NCBI RefSeq assembly: GCF_000143415.4
Contig: NW_003314282.1
Location: 949,374-1,013,373, forward strand
Reading direction: 5' to 3'
Length of the DNA stretch: 64,000 nt
Origin: Selaginella moellendorffii
Taxonomy: Eukaryota; Streptophyta; Lycopodiopsida; Selaginellales; Selaginellaceae
Shown: positions 11,134 through 22,255 of the stretch, piece after piece
Numbering within the stretch: the stretch's first letter is position 1
Layout of the letters: every line of letters begins with the position of its first letter
Program-made: the position numbers and the translations under genes
The notes under the pieces: model-generated
Told to the model about the DNA's origin: nothing
What the model saw: the letters and a program-made list of their open reading frames with translations, nothing else
Databases searched by the model: none

Positions 11134-11225
11134 GGAACGCCTCCACTTGCAATCGTTCCTTTTTAAGTACAACCAAGTCCTGGGTCGCAAAGCATCAGTT
11201 CCAACACAAGCGTGTTAAAAAGTGA

Positions 11226-12032
11226 TCACTGTGTGATTGTAAACGAGCTTATTTCCGAGACGAACAGCTTGGTCAAAGTGATCCCCTCGATCTTCCTGAG
11301 GTAAGCTTGCCAGATATCAAAGGAAATGATTCGATTTTCAATTTCTTGCGGAGACGCACCAACAGCAGCAGCTTTGTTATTCAGCAGGTTAATGGTCAGC
11401 CTATGGACATCGAGGTCTTGAAAGTTCACGACTTCGAGTTCGCCAACCGGCCACCATGTAATCTTTTTCAGTGCCAGCAGCTCAGCCAGGTGGCATCTTA
11501 ATAACCAATCGTTAAAAGAAATTTTCAATAAGCTCAAAGAAAACATCGTACAGGCAAAAAAATTCTCATCGAATCGCTTTAGATATCCTGGACAACTCAT
11601 TCTATTATTATTCCTCGCAAACACCCGTGATTCTCGTTCCAAGCTAGAGTTTATTGTTTTCAAAGAAAAGACTCTTAAGAAAACTCCACCTTCAACTTCG
11701 GCGTAGACAGATCTTTGATATGAGCCTTCACGATCTGTCATTCCCAATAAGCTTGTGCCACTTGGACCCCAAACTCTGTGGCGTCGCCCAAAGACGTGCG
11801 ACGGGCGACGCTTGCTCTCGATCATCTGGAGCTCTGCGTGGATGTGATGCGTCGCATCCCCACAAAAGACGTGAAGCTTTCGATGGAACTGTAGCCGGGC
11901 TCGCTCCTCCTTCACTCCTCGCAGCTCGGCCACCTTCTGCTTCTTCCCGCTCGCCGCGTAGATGCTCCGAGCGCGTAGCTGCCCCCCAATGTGGCAGATT
12001 GCCAACGCCGGCATTGACCAGGAGGCACTGGT
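11226..12032 (-). pseudogene. Block X/Y copy, left arm, with an open 262-codon frame
   Basis: This is the minus-strand copy of the unrecognised X/Y block that lies between an F-box gene and an LTPG gene. Here the frame happens to be open for 262 codons (11226-12014), covering SGKKQKVAELRGVKEERA, DATHHIHAELQMIESKRRP, LAELLALKKITWWPVGELE, VVNFQDLDVHRLTINLL, GASPQEIENRIISFDIWQ and YLRKIEGITLTKLF. Other copies need a splice near the middle (after the LKV-equivalent), so part of this open frame probably crosses an intron. Function unknown; whether it is expressed cannot be told. Confidence 0.4.
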
Positions 12033-13545
12033 TCACGCACACAACTCCGTGTTGTCGTCGAAACCTGCACACCGGTGGTGGATTGCAGTGTAGGGCGCCT
12101 CCGAATCAAGCTTGGGCTTCATGCAGCGCCAGACAATGCCGCAGCGCGGTGGCATGCCAAAGCGGATGGGATGCACCTTGACACGACCGGGGAACGCTGT
12201 GCCCAGCTCCACGATCGCCGGAGGCACCCGGGGCCGAAATTCAGGCGGCTCATCAATGCACACAACGCCTGTTACTTCGAGCTGCGTCACACAGCTGCTG
12301 CTCACCACCAGCTCCTGCACAAACTCGATCTCGTCACTGTCCCAGCAAGGCATCCGCTTGTTCGAGTAGGAGGTGTCAATGTGCACCCGCACTGGCGCGC
12401 GCCTGCTGCTCCACCCCGCAAGGCTCAAGCTCTGAAACACAAAAAGCAGTCTAAGTTTGTAACATACGATCCTTGAGAAAAAAAAAATATATGGACCTTG
12501 ATGGTGAGGCGAAAGATGTAAAGCGCCTCAAGGCCATGGAACGGCTCCAAGAGCTGTGCGAGGTTAACGGATCTGGGCTCGAAGTCGGCCGAATCCATAA
12601 ACAGGTCGAGCTGCTTGATGCCACTGATGCTCGACCTCCTGAAAACAAACGGCTCGAGAATTTGCTCGACGTGGGCATTGCCTCGGAAGGTATTGGTGAG
12701 CGTGAGCCTGTTGAGCTTGGACATGACCAAGCCCTGGATGATTCGCACTTTCCCATGCAGCTGCACCCATTCCACGTTGCACGTAGACGGCGAGAGCTCC
12801 ACGCACGGTACCGCGCGGACAAACATCCACCGGAGCTTGGGCATGTCGAGGGCGAGAGAAAAGTTGGCAACGCTGTGGGCGCGAATCGCCAGGCAGTCGA
12901 GGCTGTGACTCTTGAGCAAATGCGTCCCGGGCGACTCCACCAGCAGCTCGGTCAGCCAGAAGTAGACGAGCGAGGGGCACAACTCGAGGAGTTTCTTCGT
13001 CGTGGCCACGTCCAAGCGTGTGCATATGAAGCAGTAGACGAGCGCGGGAAAGAATCGGAGCCGCTGCCTTGGTCGTGAGAGGGCCACCAAGCTCGACACC
13101 ATTTTTTATATGGACACCGTAGCTGCTGGCAGGCGAGAATCCTGGACCTGATGGTAAGGGAGTGGAGGAATTTTCCAATCACCGGTAGCCAGGCAAGACA
13201 AGAGCGTAGCTGCTTTGGAAAACCTGTCAAAGACAGGGAGCGGAGATTGCTGCTGCTGCTGGCAAACCAGGAAAGGAGACCCTGTTGCTCATACGATTCC
13301 AACCTGAAGTGCGTGACTAGCCTTGCCAGATGCGCCCACCTCTTGCTCACCCGGCTACACCGATACAATTGGCGCGAGGAGACGAGCAGGGACAGGATCC
13401 GGATGAGAACGTCGTCGGGAAGATCGTCCATGGAGCACAGATTGTTGCGCCTCTTGGTGATCCTCATCCGCTCCACCAAGAAGAGCAGCTCGCTGTGCTG
13501 CATCTCGTCGGGAAGATCATCCAAGGCGCTCCTCGGCCTTTTCAT
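12033..13545 (-). pseudogene. F-box/LRR pseudogene, frameshifted (mirror of 18979 copy)
   Basis: Exon 1 runs from 13545 to 12497, the intron is 12432-12496 (65 bp, GT-AG), and exon 2 is 12033-12431, still 399 bases and fully open. The start MKRPRSALDDLPDE and the F-box (DDLPDDVLIRILSLLVSS, VSKRWAHLARL) are intact. Exon 1 has lost the SVSVDGFW segment and carries two frame-breaking indels. One is a 2-base loss near 13110 just after the CQQLRC equivalent; the other is near 13050 before LVYCF. The three parts of exon 1 are in three different frames. It is therefore dead or truncated after about 150 residues, though otherwise close to the 18979 copy. Confidence 0.88.
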
Positions 13546-13559
13546 CCCCAGTGTCCTAC

Positions 13560-14045
13560 AATCTTGCCTTAAAATAGTTGAGTCCTATTCGTGGATTCCC
13601 CAACCCTCGGCGCAGGTTCGATACCTGCTCGGCGCATTAATGCTGACGAGGCCACGTAGGTAAAACGCAAACATATAACTAGCTGCCGAGATCATGAGTA
13701 GCTGTTTGATTTTGTTTGCAAGCTAGTACCATCAATTAAAGCCTTGCATTCAAGTATTGAGAACACCACCATTGCTTGTTCCTTCGGCTCAAAGCCTCTG
13801 CCATAGGACAGTCCAGCGCGTTTACTATGATAGAAAATCTTTGCGTTCACATGTTTTGTTCTATGAAAATATAAAATATACCTTTTAATATCCTTAAGAT
13901 ATACCTTTTGATTGAGTACAGTTTTTACCAGTGACCACTAATGACCTTGCTGCAAAATGTGGCTCCATGAACAAGAAAAAAAAGACACATGGATTAAAAA
14001 AACATGCAACCTACCTCCCAAAAAAAAGTCCACTCAAAAACAATG
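13560..14045. other. Spacer between inverted arms, no gene seen
   Basis: The first part (about 13600-13780) matches about 53430-53570 in reverse complement; there it joins a DMC1 remnant to an F-box fragment, and the shared CTACGTGGC is also where the LTR-like repeats start in other copies. The rest is AT-rich and I see nothing coding. Confidence 0.4.
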
Positions 14046-14049
14046 CGAT

Positions 14050-14461
14050 AATGGAGTATTTTCTTCCTTGTAAGATGATAAAAGCCTGATCTGTCCTTCA
14101 GTCATTTTAACCGCTAAGGCGATCAGAAAGTTGATGCTCGAGCATACACAATCTGGAACACTGAAAGTTACTCACGGGGCCAAGAGCTAAAACACTTACG
14201 TTTGTCAAGAGCAGCTGTTGGATCCAGTCCAAACATTTCTGTGATGGGAATGATTCGATCAGGACTGCAAGCATCGTTTAGAATTCACAGCATAGAAATT
14301 AAAGCAAGAGGAAAACGATCATACAATGCCAGCTCAGTGTCGATGTAGGCCACTTTTTCCCATTATGTAAGCCCAATTGCGGCAGTGTGCGCGAAATGAG
14401 TTTTGCCAGTCCGGAATTCGCCAAAGACTTTGGTGATTGCCATCGTTTCTATACCACCTGG

Positions 14462-14498
<37 letters not shown>

Positions 14499-14880
14499 AT
14501 GGATCTGAAGAGCCTCATTCCCAGTGATACTGGAAAGCCAGAAGAAAAATCCAGAGTAGTTGCGATCCAAGGCACTTACCACTATCGTTTCTGCCGCTTC
14601 CAGGATCTTGTCGTCAATCCCGTTAAGCTCTGACAGATGGAAGAAAATCCGATAAGGGAAAAAGAAAAGATGGATCGATTCGCACCTTTTTTGTTTGCAT
14701 GATCAGTCCATTGCATGTACGACTTCCCGCATCCTGAAGCTTTTTCACATCCCCGGCATTGATTCCCTGGGCGGTGACTGGAAGAACAAGAAATCTAGAA
14801 GGCCGAGCGATTGGCTTGCCTGTGAGCCTCTCGATCGAGGTGAACCTGCGAGTACCTCCCATTCTTGTAGTCCTTCTGTT
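14050..14880 (-). pseudogene. DMC1: DMC1 (meiotic recombinase) remnant, copy 1
   Basis: Read on the minus strand, exon pieces of DMC1 appear in the right order. They are an RFTSIERL piece, then [14 protein letters not shown] and [11 protein letters not shown] near 14700-14780, DKILEAAETIV before a GTAAGT donor near 14600, an ITGNEAL piece, a (CT)n tract, GGIET-AITKVFGEFRTGKT (the Walker A region) near 14390-14460, and PDRIIPITEMFGLDPTAALD near 14240. DMC1 rather than RAD51 is indicated by [12 protein letters not shown] with TCNGL. The protein loads on single-stranded DNA in meiosis for strand exchange. Here exons are shortened, stops and frameshifts are present, and most of the ATPase core after TAALD is missing or degraded, so it is a pseudogene. 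Confidence 0.8.
14466..14495. repeat. (GA)n microsatellite inside DMC1 remnant
   Basis: A pure dinucleotide run of about 15 units on the plus strand, (CT)n in the DMC1 direction. It sits right before the acceptor of the exon that begins GGIET. The two other DMC1 remnants carry the same run at 37091-37131 and 52557-52599. Confidence 0.9.
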
Positions 14881-14919
14881 GAGGAAGATCTTCAGCTGGC
14901 GGGAACGTGAACTTCTTGA

Positions 14920-15215
14920 AATGGACAGGTCTCCATGCCCCTGTGCTGCTTGATCTACTCGACGTTGCACGTAGACAGCGAGAGCTCCACAAGCCCGGCA
15001 CCTTGCTGACTGATGGCGAGAGAAAAGGTTGGCAACCGTCTTCCGATGCAACTGCAAGAGAATCGAGGCTGTGGCTCTTGAGCAAATACTTCCCGGGGGA
15101 CTCCACCAGCAGCAGGCTCAGACGAGCGAGGGGGCACAACTCGAGGAGCTGGGTACATTGAAGCACAGACGAGATTGGGGCTGCTTCCGCCGTCGTGAGA
15201 GGGCCGCCACTTGAT
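14920..15215 (-). pseudogene. F-box/LRR fragment next to DMC1 remnant
   Basis: On the minus strand this reads equivalents of the middle of the F-box proteins ([19 protein letters not shown], then the CNVEWI-like and EVRSIQGL-like parts), with deletions and frame changes. No F-box and no exon 2 are attached. It lies just upstream of the DMC1 remnant. Confidence 0.65.
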
Positions 15216-15239
15216 TTCCGTAGAAAAAAACAGCTGGGA

Positions 15240-15900
15240 AACAAAAAACTCCGCTAGAGTACATCTCCGATGCTGAGATAAGAAAGTGTTGCCACCGCAA
15301 GCGCATCTATGGAATCACGAAGAAGTTATGGGAGTTATACATGCTCACAGCTACAAGTCTAAACTTCTCCAGTAACTTCCCTGACACGGTGCTTTCAACA
15401 CCAATGTTGGCTTTGATCTCAAGACTTTGCCACCTCAAATGAAAACCATTGTCAAGCAGCTACGAACGCAACAGGGCCAAACTGGCGATATTAATCAAAT
15501 GTCTCCGATCATCAAGGTATTTAATCTCTACATGGTTTCTTTTTAAGTTTTCCTTTGTCAGGGAAGAAAAAAATCCAGATAGAGTAAATCTACAAGAAAG
15601 AGCTGCTTCTGAAAGCACATCTATGGAATCATGAAGAAAATATGTGAGTGTACACATACTCACTAGTACAATACTTGATTTATCCTGTTACTTCCCAAAG
15701 AGTACATCCTCAACACAAAAATTGGCCTTTGATCTTAAGACTCTGCCACCTTAAATGGAAACCATTGTTAAGTAGCAATTGATGCACACGTTAAAGCAAG
15801 TCAGTGATAACGAAAAGTTGGCAGATCATAACCTGAAAGGTTTAGAGCCAGAGGAGCTAAGATTCAACAAGGACTCGCTCTTGGGGCTGTGCAATTTAAT
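15240..15900. repeat. Block Q, copy 2 (decayed exon-like repeats)
   Basis: Contains at least two successive versions of the same unit, read on the plus strand as pieces like CHRKRIYGITKKLWELY, NFSSNFPDT and PPQ-KTIVKQL, separated by stops. The same unit is found at about 1745-2056, 35880-36480, 51060-52350, 58850-59050 and 63620-63790. I do not recognise it. Confidence 0.5.
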
Positions 15901-17280
15901 CTTTTATCCAGTTTTACAGCATTCAGTATCCACATTAGTGTATATTTGAAACGTATACTTCAAATATGTAGTGAAAGGTTTAAATATGTACAGTATTATT
16001 ATAAGAATTCCATTTTTCACTAAAATATAGAGATCACCGCAAGCAAATTCCAATGTAATCACTCATAATATACTTGAATGATAAAAAGGTGGCAGTGTGA
16101 GTCTTCCCTGACTTTATGTATACTATGACAAAAATAACAACTTTTCTGATTATGCTTATAAATGGTAAAAGTCTTACAATTTCTTTGCATTAGGGCTACT
16201 ATTAATCACTAAAAAATTAGGATTATAATATATTTTTTTCAGTTTGGGAGTATTATTTTGGCCAAATGATTTTACTTACTGTTTGGTTTTGTAAAGATGG
16301 ATATTAAATAATCTTGCACACTTAATGTAGTAGAACTAATATAGTGGAGGAAGTGTTTCCTCTCTGTTAGTTAATACAAAAATTAAGTTGTGTAATGTTC
16401 TCATGACTTTGTCACAAAAGTAGAGTACTTAGAAGATTTTTTTTTGAGAAATGTTGTTAATTAGCAATGTTTTACATTTGATTTTACCTCCATTCATATA
16501 GAGGGGATTAAAAAGTTGTAGAAGTTGCTTACATATCACAGTTTCTATATCAACTGCTATGAAAGATTCTTTGTTACCATTATTAGTTCTTTTTATTATT
16601 CTTTATGATAATTCAGTATGTGAGGTCCAAATGTACAGCTACAATGCCATATACTGTCCAAAGGAAAGTAAGGACAAGTTCAAACCTTGAAAACAATGCA
16701 ATAGTGTAGGCAAGCAAGGTTGGCTATGGTATCACCCCCAGAGCATGTCTAGAAAGAACCACACCACCCTTGCTAAACCCACAAAACTTCAATTCTTCCA
16801 TATAGTGGGATTTTAATAGCTATTGGATTGGTTTCAATTTAGACTACTTACTTTTATATATAAGTCAGGGTTTTTGGGTTAATTAATATGCATATTTTCA
16901 GTATTTCTTTTCCATAGTCTATGCACTCACATGAAGGAGAAGAGCATTTTTGATTGCCCTGATGAGTGTTTGGATTTAAGATTTTTGGTTTAGATCTAGC
17001 TTTTTCCATTTCCTTTCTTTTATTCTTTCCTTTCAGGATTTTGGTTTAAAATTAGTTTTTTGCATTGTCTAGATCTTCTTTTCCTTCTAGTTTGTCTTTT
17101 TTTCATTTTTCTTCTTTTGCTCTTTCCTTTTCGTTTATCTTCATGGTAGATTAGCAATCTTTTCCTCCTTTGACTCTAGAGCAATAATTGGTACAATTGC
17201 TTGATGTTATATAATTGCAATTGAATAACCAAATTTAGTTGATGGCAGCATTCATGGCATGTGGTACAACTCTTCTTGCT
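15900..17280. other. AT-rich intergenic sequence, nothing recognised
   Basis: No open frame of note, no RNA gene and no clear repeat structure. Local T-rich runs and low complexity only. Confidence 0.5.
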
Positions 17281-17955
17281 CTTGCTCATGTTCAGCCGAA
17301 GTTCTTTCGCGGGAATCTTAAGGATGATGTATACTATTGATTTAATCACTTCACAGTGATTGCCACATATCATTCTTGGGATGATACTTGACGTTTGCAT
17401 GGGTTTCCCACGTGTTTCCAAGGGATGGCATTGCAGTGGTACAATGGTTTGAGTGTAGCCACTTGTAGGGATTGGAGTGTTCTCCCAAACGTCTTCAAAC
17501 ATGCATTCAAACATACCGACAATTATGATGATGTCTTCCAACAATTGCATCATCTTCGTCAAAGGCCATCTGAGTTAGTGATGCAATTTGGCATTTGTTT
17601 CCAAAGCGTTTTACTTTGTGCGGAGCCAAATATATCGGAGCGAATCAAGCTAGGAATGTTGTGGCTAGCACTTCATCAAAATCAAACTTGTGCATGCACT
17701 TGCTCCTGCCACCCTTGATGATGCTCTTCACTTAGCACAACATTATCAGATGTCACTTCTTCCATTTCTCACTACATGTCCTTCAACTCCACTTCCTATG
17801 GGTGATAGTCATGTTCTAATGGAGGTTGATGCTGCTACTACTCGAGTCTAAGGACAAGGGCAAGGCCATGGTCGTGGCCATGATGTTCGTTGTTGGCCGT
17901 GTGATAAAGTTAGTCACATTTATCGGCATTGTCGGCATTTTCCAGATTAGCCATT
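17280..17955 (+). mobile_element. Ty3/gypsy gag remnant with zinc knuckle
   Basis: The plus strand shows a retrotransposon gag segment (FQGMALQWYNGLSV, FKHAFKHTDNYDDVFQQL, LRQRPSELVMQFGICFQS, IKLGMLWLAL), typical of Ty3/gypsy capsid proteins. About 60 codons later comes a CCHC zinc knuckle (CWPCDKVSHIYRHCRHFPD). Frames change between the pieces and stops interrupt, so it is dead. The polymerase part is not here; an LTR-like repeat follows directly. Confidence 0.8.
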
Positions 17956-17969
17956 TCCTGGGTGGAAAC

Positions 17970-18905
17970 TTGGTGTAGTTATACATTCAAGTTTTTCCTA
18001 CGTGGCTTACTATTACATGATGTAGTGGGTTACAGTAGGCCCCGACTCGGGACATGACCAGTTAGGATTGAGACCATGTGGCAAGGAACCGAGTTGTTGG
18101 AGAAAAGTTCTTGATGGACAAGCAGCAGAGGTGGGATTGAGAGAGGGCTGGTGTAGGGTATTCACACTAAATCTGAGATGAGGTTAGATTCTTGGATTGT
18201 CATCCTTGTTTCAAGGAGGAGTCATTTCCGTCCACGATCCATTTTATGGTGGAGATAAGAAGTATGGTTTTTCAGTTGTTAAGGATGACTGAGGTCTATT
18301 TCTCATGCTAACAATTTATCTTCCTTTTGATGAATTGATAAATTGTTTTGAGGCAGTGAGCTAAGAAATTTTAAACTTGGAAGGGTTGTGATGTGATGCT
18401 CACAGACCTTTTGAGATTGTGAGCTGAGAATTGTGTAAATTGGGGCTAGCATTATAAATTCATGGTTAAAGAACTTGTGATGTAATGATTACAGATCTTT
18501 TGAGGTTGTGAGTGTAAGCTAGGCTAGCATAATAGATTCATGGTTAAAGAGCTTGTGGTGTGGCACTTATAAATCTTTTGAGATTGTGAGCTCAAAATTG
18601 AGAGAGCATGGCTGGCATGACAAAGTCATGGCAAAAAAACTTAATGCTCACATATCTTTAGAGATTGTGAATTAAAATATCTGAGTTGGCTTGGTTCTAG
18701 GCAGAGAAATGCGATTGTGATGCTGTGATGAGATGAATTACATGTAGATATTATGCTTGAGTGTGTGCAAACACCCAATGCATGTAAAGATTCATGCAGT
18801 TTTTGCAAAGATGAGATGGAGGCTAGAGTAAAAGGTGTAAGTAAAGGAGTAATCGCTACAGAGTAAATTGCAATGTTAGTTTGGATACCATTACAGTGGC
18901 CCCGT
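17970..18905. repeat. LTR-like repeat, copy 1, with internal subrepeats
   Basis: About 930 bases that recur in the same orientation at about 37665-38595. Both copies lie just upstream of an F-box gene, and a second start of the same repeat follows at about 38600. Inside (about 18375-18690) there are four diverged tandem units of roughly 90-100 bases, each with versions of TTTTGAGATTGTGAG and CATGGTTAAAGA. The arrangement next to a gag remnant suggests an LTR, but clear TG..CA ends and target duplications were not pinned down. Confidence 0.5.
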
Positions 18906-18914
18906 TATCGAACT

Positions 18915-18921
18915 TATAAAT
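18915..18921 (+). promoter_or_regulatory. TATA box of F-box gene at 18979
   Basis: TATAAAT 58 bases before the ATG, in the same place as in the copies at 2128 and 59339. The promoter starts just after the LTR-like repeat ends. Confidence 0.5.
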
Positions 18922-18978
18922 CCCTTAATATGACTACTTAATTGTTTTAAGGCAGGGCAATATTTTCCGGTACTGGGG

Positions 18979-20539
18979 ATGAAAAGGCCGAGGAGCGCCT
19001 TGGATGATCTTCCGGACGAGATTCAGCACAGCGAGTTGCTCTTCTTGGTCGATCGGATGAGGATCACCGAGAGGCGCAACAATTTGTGCTCCATGGGCGA
19101 TCTCCCCGACGACGTTCTCATCCGGATCCTGTCCCTGCTCGCCTCCTCGCGCCAATTGTATTGGTGTAGCCTGGTGAGCAAGAGGTGGGCGCATCTGGCA
19201 AGGCTAGTCACGCACTTCAGGTTGGAATCGTCCGGTGAGCACGAGCAACAGGGTCTCCTTTCCTGGTTTGGCAGCAGCAGCAGCAGCAATCTCCGCTCCC
19301 TGTCTTTGACAGGTTCCTCAAAACAGCTATGCTCTTGTCTTGACTGGCTACCGGTGATTGGAAAAACCCTCCACTCCCTTACCATCAGCGTCAGTGTCGA
19401 TGGTTTCTGGTCCAGCATTCTCGCCTGCCAGCAGCTACGGTGCCTCCATATCAACGATGGTGTCGAGCTTGGTGGCCCGCTCACGACCAAGGCAGCGGCT
19501 CCAATCCTTCCCGCGCTCGTCTACTGCTTCATACGCACACGCTTGGACGTGGCCACGACGAAGCACCTCCTCGAGTTGTGCCCCTCGCTCGTCTACTTCT
19601 GGCTGACCCAGCTGCTTGTGGAATCGGCCGGGACGCATATGCTCAAGAGTCACAGCCTCGACTCCCTGGTGATTCGCGCCCACAGGGTCCCCGGCAGGAG
19701 CGTTACCAACTTTTCTCTCGCGCTCGACATGCCCAAGCTCCGGTGGATGTCTGTCACCGTGGTACCGCGCGTGGAGCTCGCGCCGTCTACGTGCAACGTG
19801 GAATGGGTGAAGCTGCATGGGCAAGTGCGAATCATCCAGGGCTTGGTCATGTCCAAGCTCAACAGGCTCACGCTCACCAATACCTTCCGAGGCAATGCCC
19901 ACGTCGAGCGAATTCTCGAGCCGTTTGTTTGCAGGAGGTCGAGCATCAGTGGCATCAAGCAGCTCGACCTGTTTATGGATTCGGCCGACTTCGAGCCCAG
20001 ATCCGTTAACCTCGCACAGCTCTTGGAGTCGTTCCATGGCCTGGAGGCGCTTTACATCTTTCGCCTCACCATCAAGGTCCATATATTTTTTTCTCTCAAG
20101 GATCGTATGTTACAAACTTGGACTGCTTTTTGTGTTTCAGAGCTTGAGCCTTGCGGGGTGGAGCAGCAGGCGCGCGCCACTGCGGGTGCACATTGACACC
20201 TCCTACTCGACTAAGCGGATGCCATGCTGGGACAGTGACGAGATCGAGTTTGTGCAGGAGCTGGTGGTGAGCAGCAGCTGTGTGACGCAGCTGGAAGTAA
20301 CAGGCGTTGTGTGCATTGAGGAGCCGCCTGAATTTCGGCCCCGGGTGCCTCCGGCGATCGTGGAGCTGGGCACAGCGTTCCCCGGTCGTGTCAAGGTGCA
20401 TCCCATCCGCTTTGGCATGCCACCGCACTGCGGTATTGTCTGGCGCTGCATGAAGCCCAAGCTTGATTCCGAGGCGCCCTACACTGCAATCCACCACCGG
20501 TGCGCAGGTTTCGACGAGAATGCGGAGGCGTGTGCGTGA
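18979..20539 (+). CDS. F-box/LRR-like protein, intact copy 2
   Basis: Two exons, 18979-20076 and 20141-20539, with a 64 bp GT-AG intron; product 498 residues. The intron length is not a multiple of three, so splicing is required to reach the conserved C-terminus. F-box at about residues 39-83 (SMGDLPDDVLIRILSLL, SLVSKRWAHLARL). Leucine-rich segments follow as in the family. It has two extra serines in the GSSSSSNLRSL stretch, and MSVTVVPRVELAPSTCNVEW in the middle. The C-terminal exon has YSTKRMPCWDSDE and ends FDENAEACA. Expected role: substrate receptor of an SCF ubiquitin ligase; substrate unknown. Neighbours are an LTR-like repeat upstream and block X plus an LTPG remnant downstream. Confidence 0.9.
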
Positions 20540-21360
20540 ACCAGCGCCTCCTGGTCAACGCCAGCGTTGGCAATCTGCCATCGGTCAACGGATTGGAGAC
20601 TAGAGGTGGATCATCTACGCGGCGAGCGGGAAGAAGTCTGCGGGGGTGGTTCAGCTGCTGGTGTATCGAAATGCCAAGCCAGCAGCCGGAAGATTGCTCG
20701 ATGAGATCGAAGATGGCGTGGGAATGAAACCTCATAAGGTGGCCGAATTGCGGGAGTGAAGGAGCAAGCCCGGGTACAGTTCCATCATCTTTGTGGGGAT
20801 GCGACACATCACATCCACGCAGAGCTCCAGATGATCGAGAGCAAGCGTCGCCCGTCGCATGTCTTTGGGCGACGCCACAGAGTTTGCGTCCAAGTGGCAC
20901 AAGCTTGTTGGGAGGAGGATGACAGATCCGTGAAGGCTCATATCAAAGATCTGTCTACGTCAAAGAACTTGAAGGTGGAGTTTTCTTAATGGCCTTTTCT
21001 TTGAAAACGACGAGAATCACGGGTTAGGTTGAGCTTAAAAAGGTATTATTAAAATTTTCCTTTTATCGATTGGTTATTAAGATGCCACGTGGCTGAGCTT
21101 GCTGGCACTGAAGAGATGGTGGCCGGTTGGCGAACTCCAAGTCGTGAACTTTCAAGACTTCTGCGTCAAAAGCCGATGTCCATAGGCTGACCATTAACCT
21201 GTTGAATAACAAAGCTGCTGCTGTTGGTGCGTCTCCGCAAGAAATTGAAAATCGAATCATTTCCTTTGATATCTGGCAATCTTACCTCAGGAAGATCGAG
21301 GGGATCACTTTGACCAAGCTGTTCGTCTTGGAAATAAGCTCGTTTACAATCAAACAGTGA
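20540..21360 (+). pseudogene. Block X/Y copy between F-box gene and LTPG remnant
   Basis: Unrecognised block in the usual place. Readable pieces are HIHAELQMIESKRRP, FGRRHRVCVQVAQACWEED and VKAHIKDLSTSK, then after an intron-like gap the VGELQVVNFQDF, LTINLLNNKAAAV, GASPQEIENRIISFDIWQ and YLRKIEGITLTKLFV equivalents. Frames do not connect without splicing plus at least one indel. Mirror copy at 11226-12032. Confidence 0.45.
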
Positions 21361-21443
21361 TCACTTTTTAACAGCAACTGATGCTTTGTGACCCCAGGAC
21401 TTGGTTGTACTTAAAAAGGAACGCCTGCAAGTGAAGGCGTTCC

Positions 21444-21715
21444 ATGGCTCTGACACTCGTCACTATTCTATCCTTCATTCTTGCTGTTGCAGTTGCCGAC
21501 TCTCAGGGGTGTAACACCCAGCAAGTAACACTGATGTTACAGTCGTGTTCCCAATCTCCGCACGACTGGCCGACGCAGGCCTGCTGCGACAATCTCCAGG
21601 GAATTGCCGAAGCTTGCACCTGCGAAGTGTTTCTCAACGTCACCAAGTTATCCCGGTTGATCTGCCAGCAAAATGTGAGATGGAACAACTAGAATTTCAA
21701 TTCAATTCAAACAGC
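21444..21715 (+). pseudogene. Lipid-transfer (LTPG-type) pseudogene, right arm
   Basis: Begins with an intact signal peptide and six of the eight Cys of the lipid-transfer fold (C-QQVTLMLQSC, QACCDN, ACTCEV). A four-base loss after the FLNVTK equivalent then shifts the frame and gives a stop soon after, so the last two Cys are lost from the product. The out-of-frame continuation (PAKCEMEQLEFQ) is joined directly to an F-box fragment. The truncated 82-residue frame would still make a secreted peptide, but not a complete lipid-transfer fold. Confidence 0.8.
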
Positions 21716-22030
21716 TCCATGGACGATCTTTCCGATGACGTTCTCATCCGGATCCTGTCCCTGCTTGTCTCATCGCGCTGGTGAGCAAGAGGTGGGCACA
21801 GCTGGTAAGGCTCGTCACGCATTTCAGGTTGGAATCGTCTGGTGAGCATGAGCAACGGGGTCTCCTTTGGCAGCATCAGCAGAAATCTCCGCTCCCTGTC
21901 TTTGGCAGGTTCCTCAAAGCAGCTACTCTCTTGTCTTGACTGGCTACCGGTGATTGGAAAAACTCTCCAGTGTGGATGACTTCTGGTCCAGCATTCTCGC
22001 CTGCCAGCAGCTACGGTGCCTCCATATCGA
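21716..22030 (+). pseudogene. F-box domain fragment fused behind LTPG remnant
   Basis: Reads SMDDLSDDVLIRILSLLVSS, then after a shift KRWAQLVRLVTHFRLES, SLSLAGSSKQLL and CQQLRCLHI equivalents, and breaks off at about 22030. Same fusion point as at 10880 in the other arm. Confidence 0.75.
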
Positions 22031-22255
22031 ATCTGGAATAAGCATCTTCGTCAAATCTTTGAGCTTTTCCCATTTTGGTGGAAGGGAGAAATAATTTTTT
22101 ACAATTTAGGAGAGAAACATTTGATACATAATTTAAGCAGAACATGAGAAGGTTCCAATGCTACTTGGACTAATATTGTCTATTTCTCATGTTTCTGACC
22201 AGATTTTTGTATGCAAAGTGTAATGTGAAGATAACATGCAAGTATGAACTGGGAC
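22030..22255. other. Right-arm-specific segment at fragment junction
   Basis: About 220 bases of AT-rich sequence with no counterpart at the equivalent place in the left arm (around 10630). It separates the F-box fragment from a reversed block X fragment. No gene seen. Confidence 0.4.

Noticed and set aside
10897-11166. 89-codon plus-strand frame over the LTPG remnant
   Set aside because: It is the antisense shadow of the minus-strand lipid-transfer pseudogene.
13600-13645. tRNA-like T-arm (GCAGG TTCGATA CCTGC)
   Set aside because: No matching 5' acceptor half, D-arm or anticodon arm upstream. The segment corresponds to promoter sequence (GGTATCGAACC) of the other F-box copies.
14466-14495. 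Microsatellites considered as a CRISPR-like or regulatory array
   Set aside because: They are plain dinucleotide runs in DMC1 introns with no spacers.
16100-17100. T-rich stretches as possible small RNA genes
   Set aside because: No conserved boxes or foldable core recognised.
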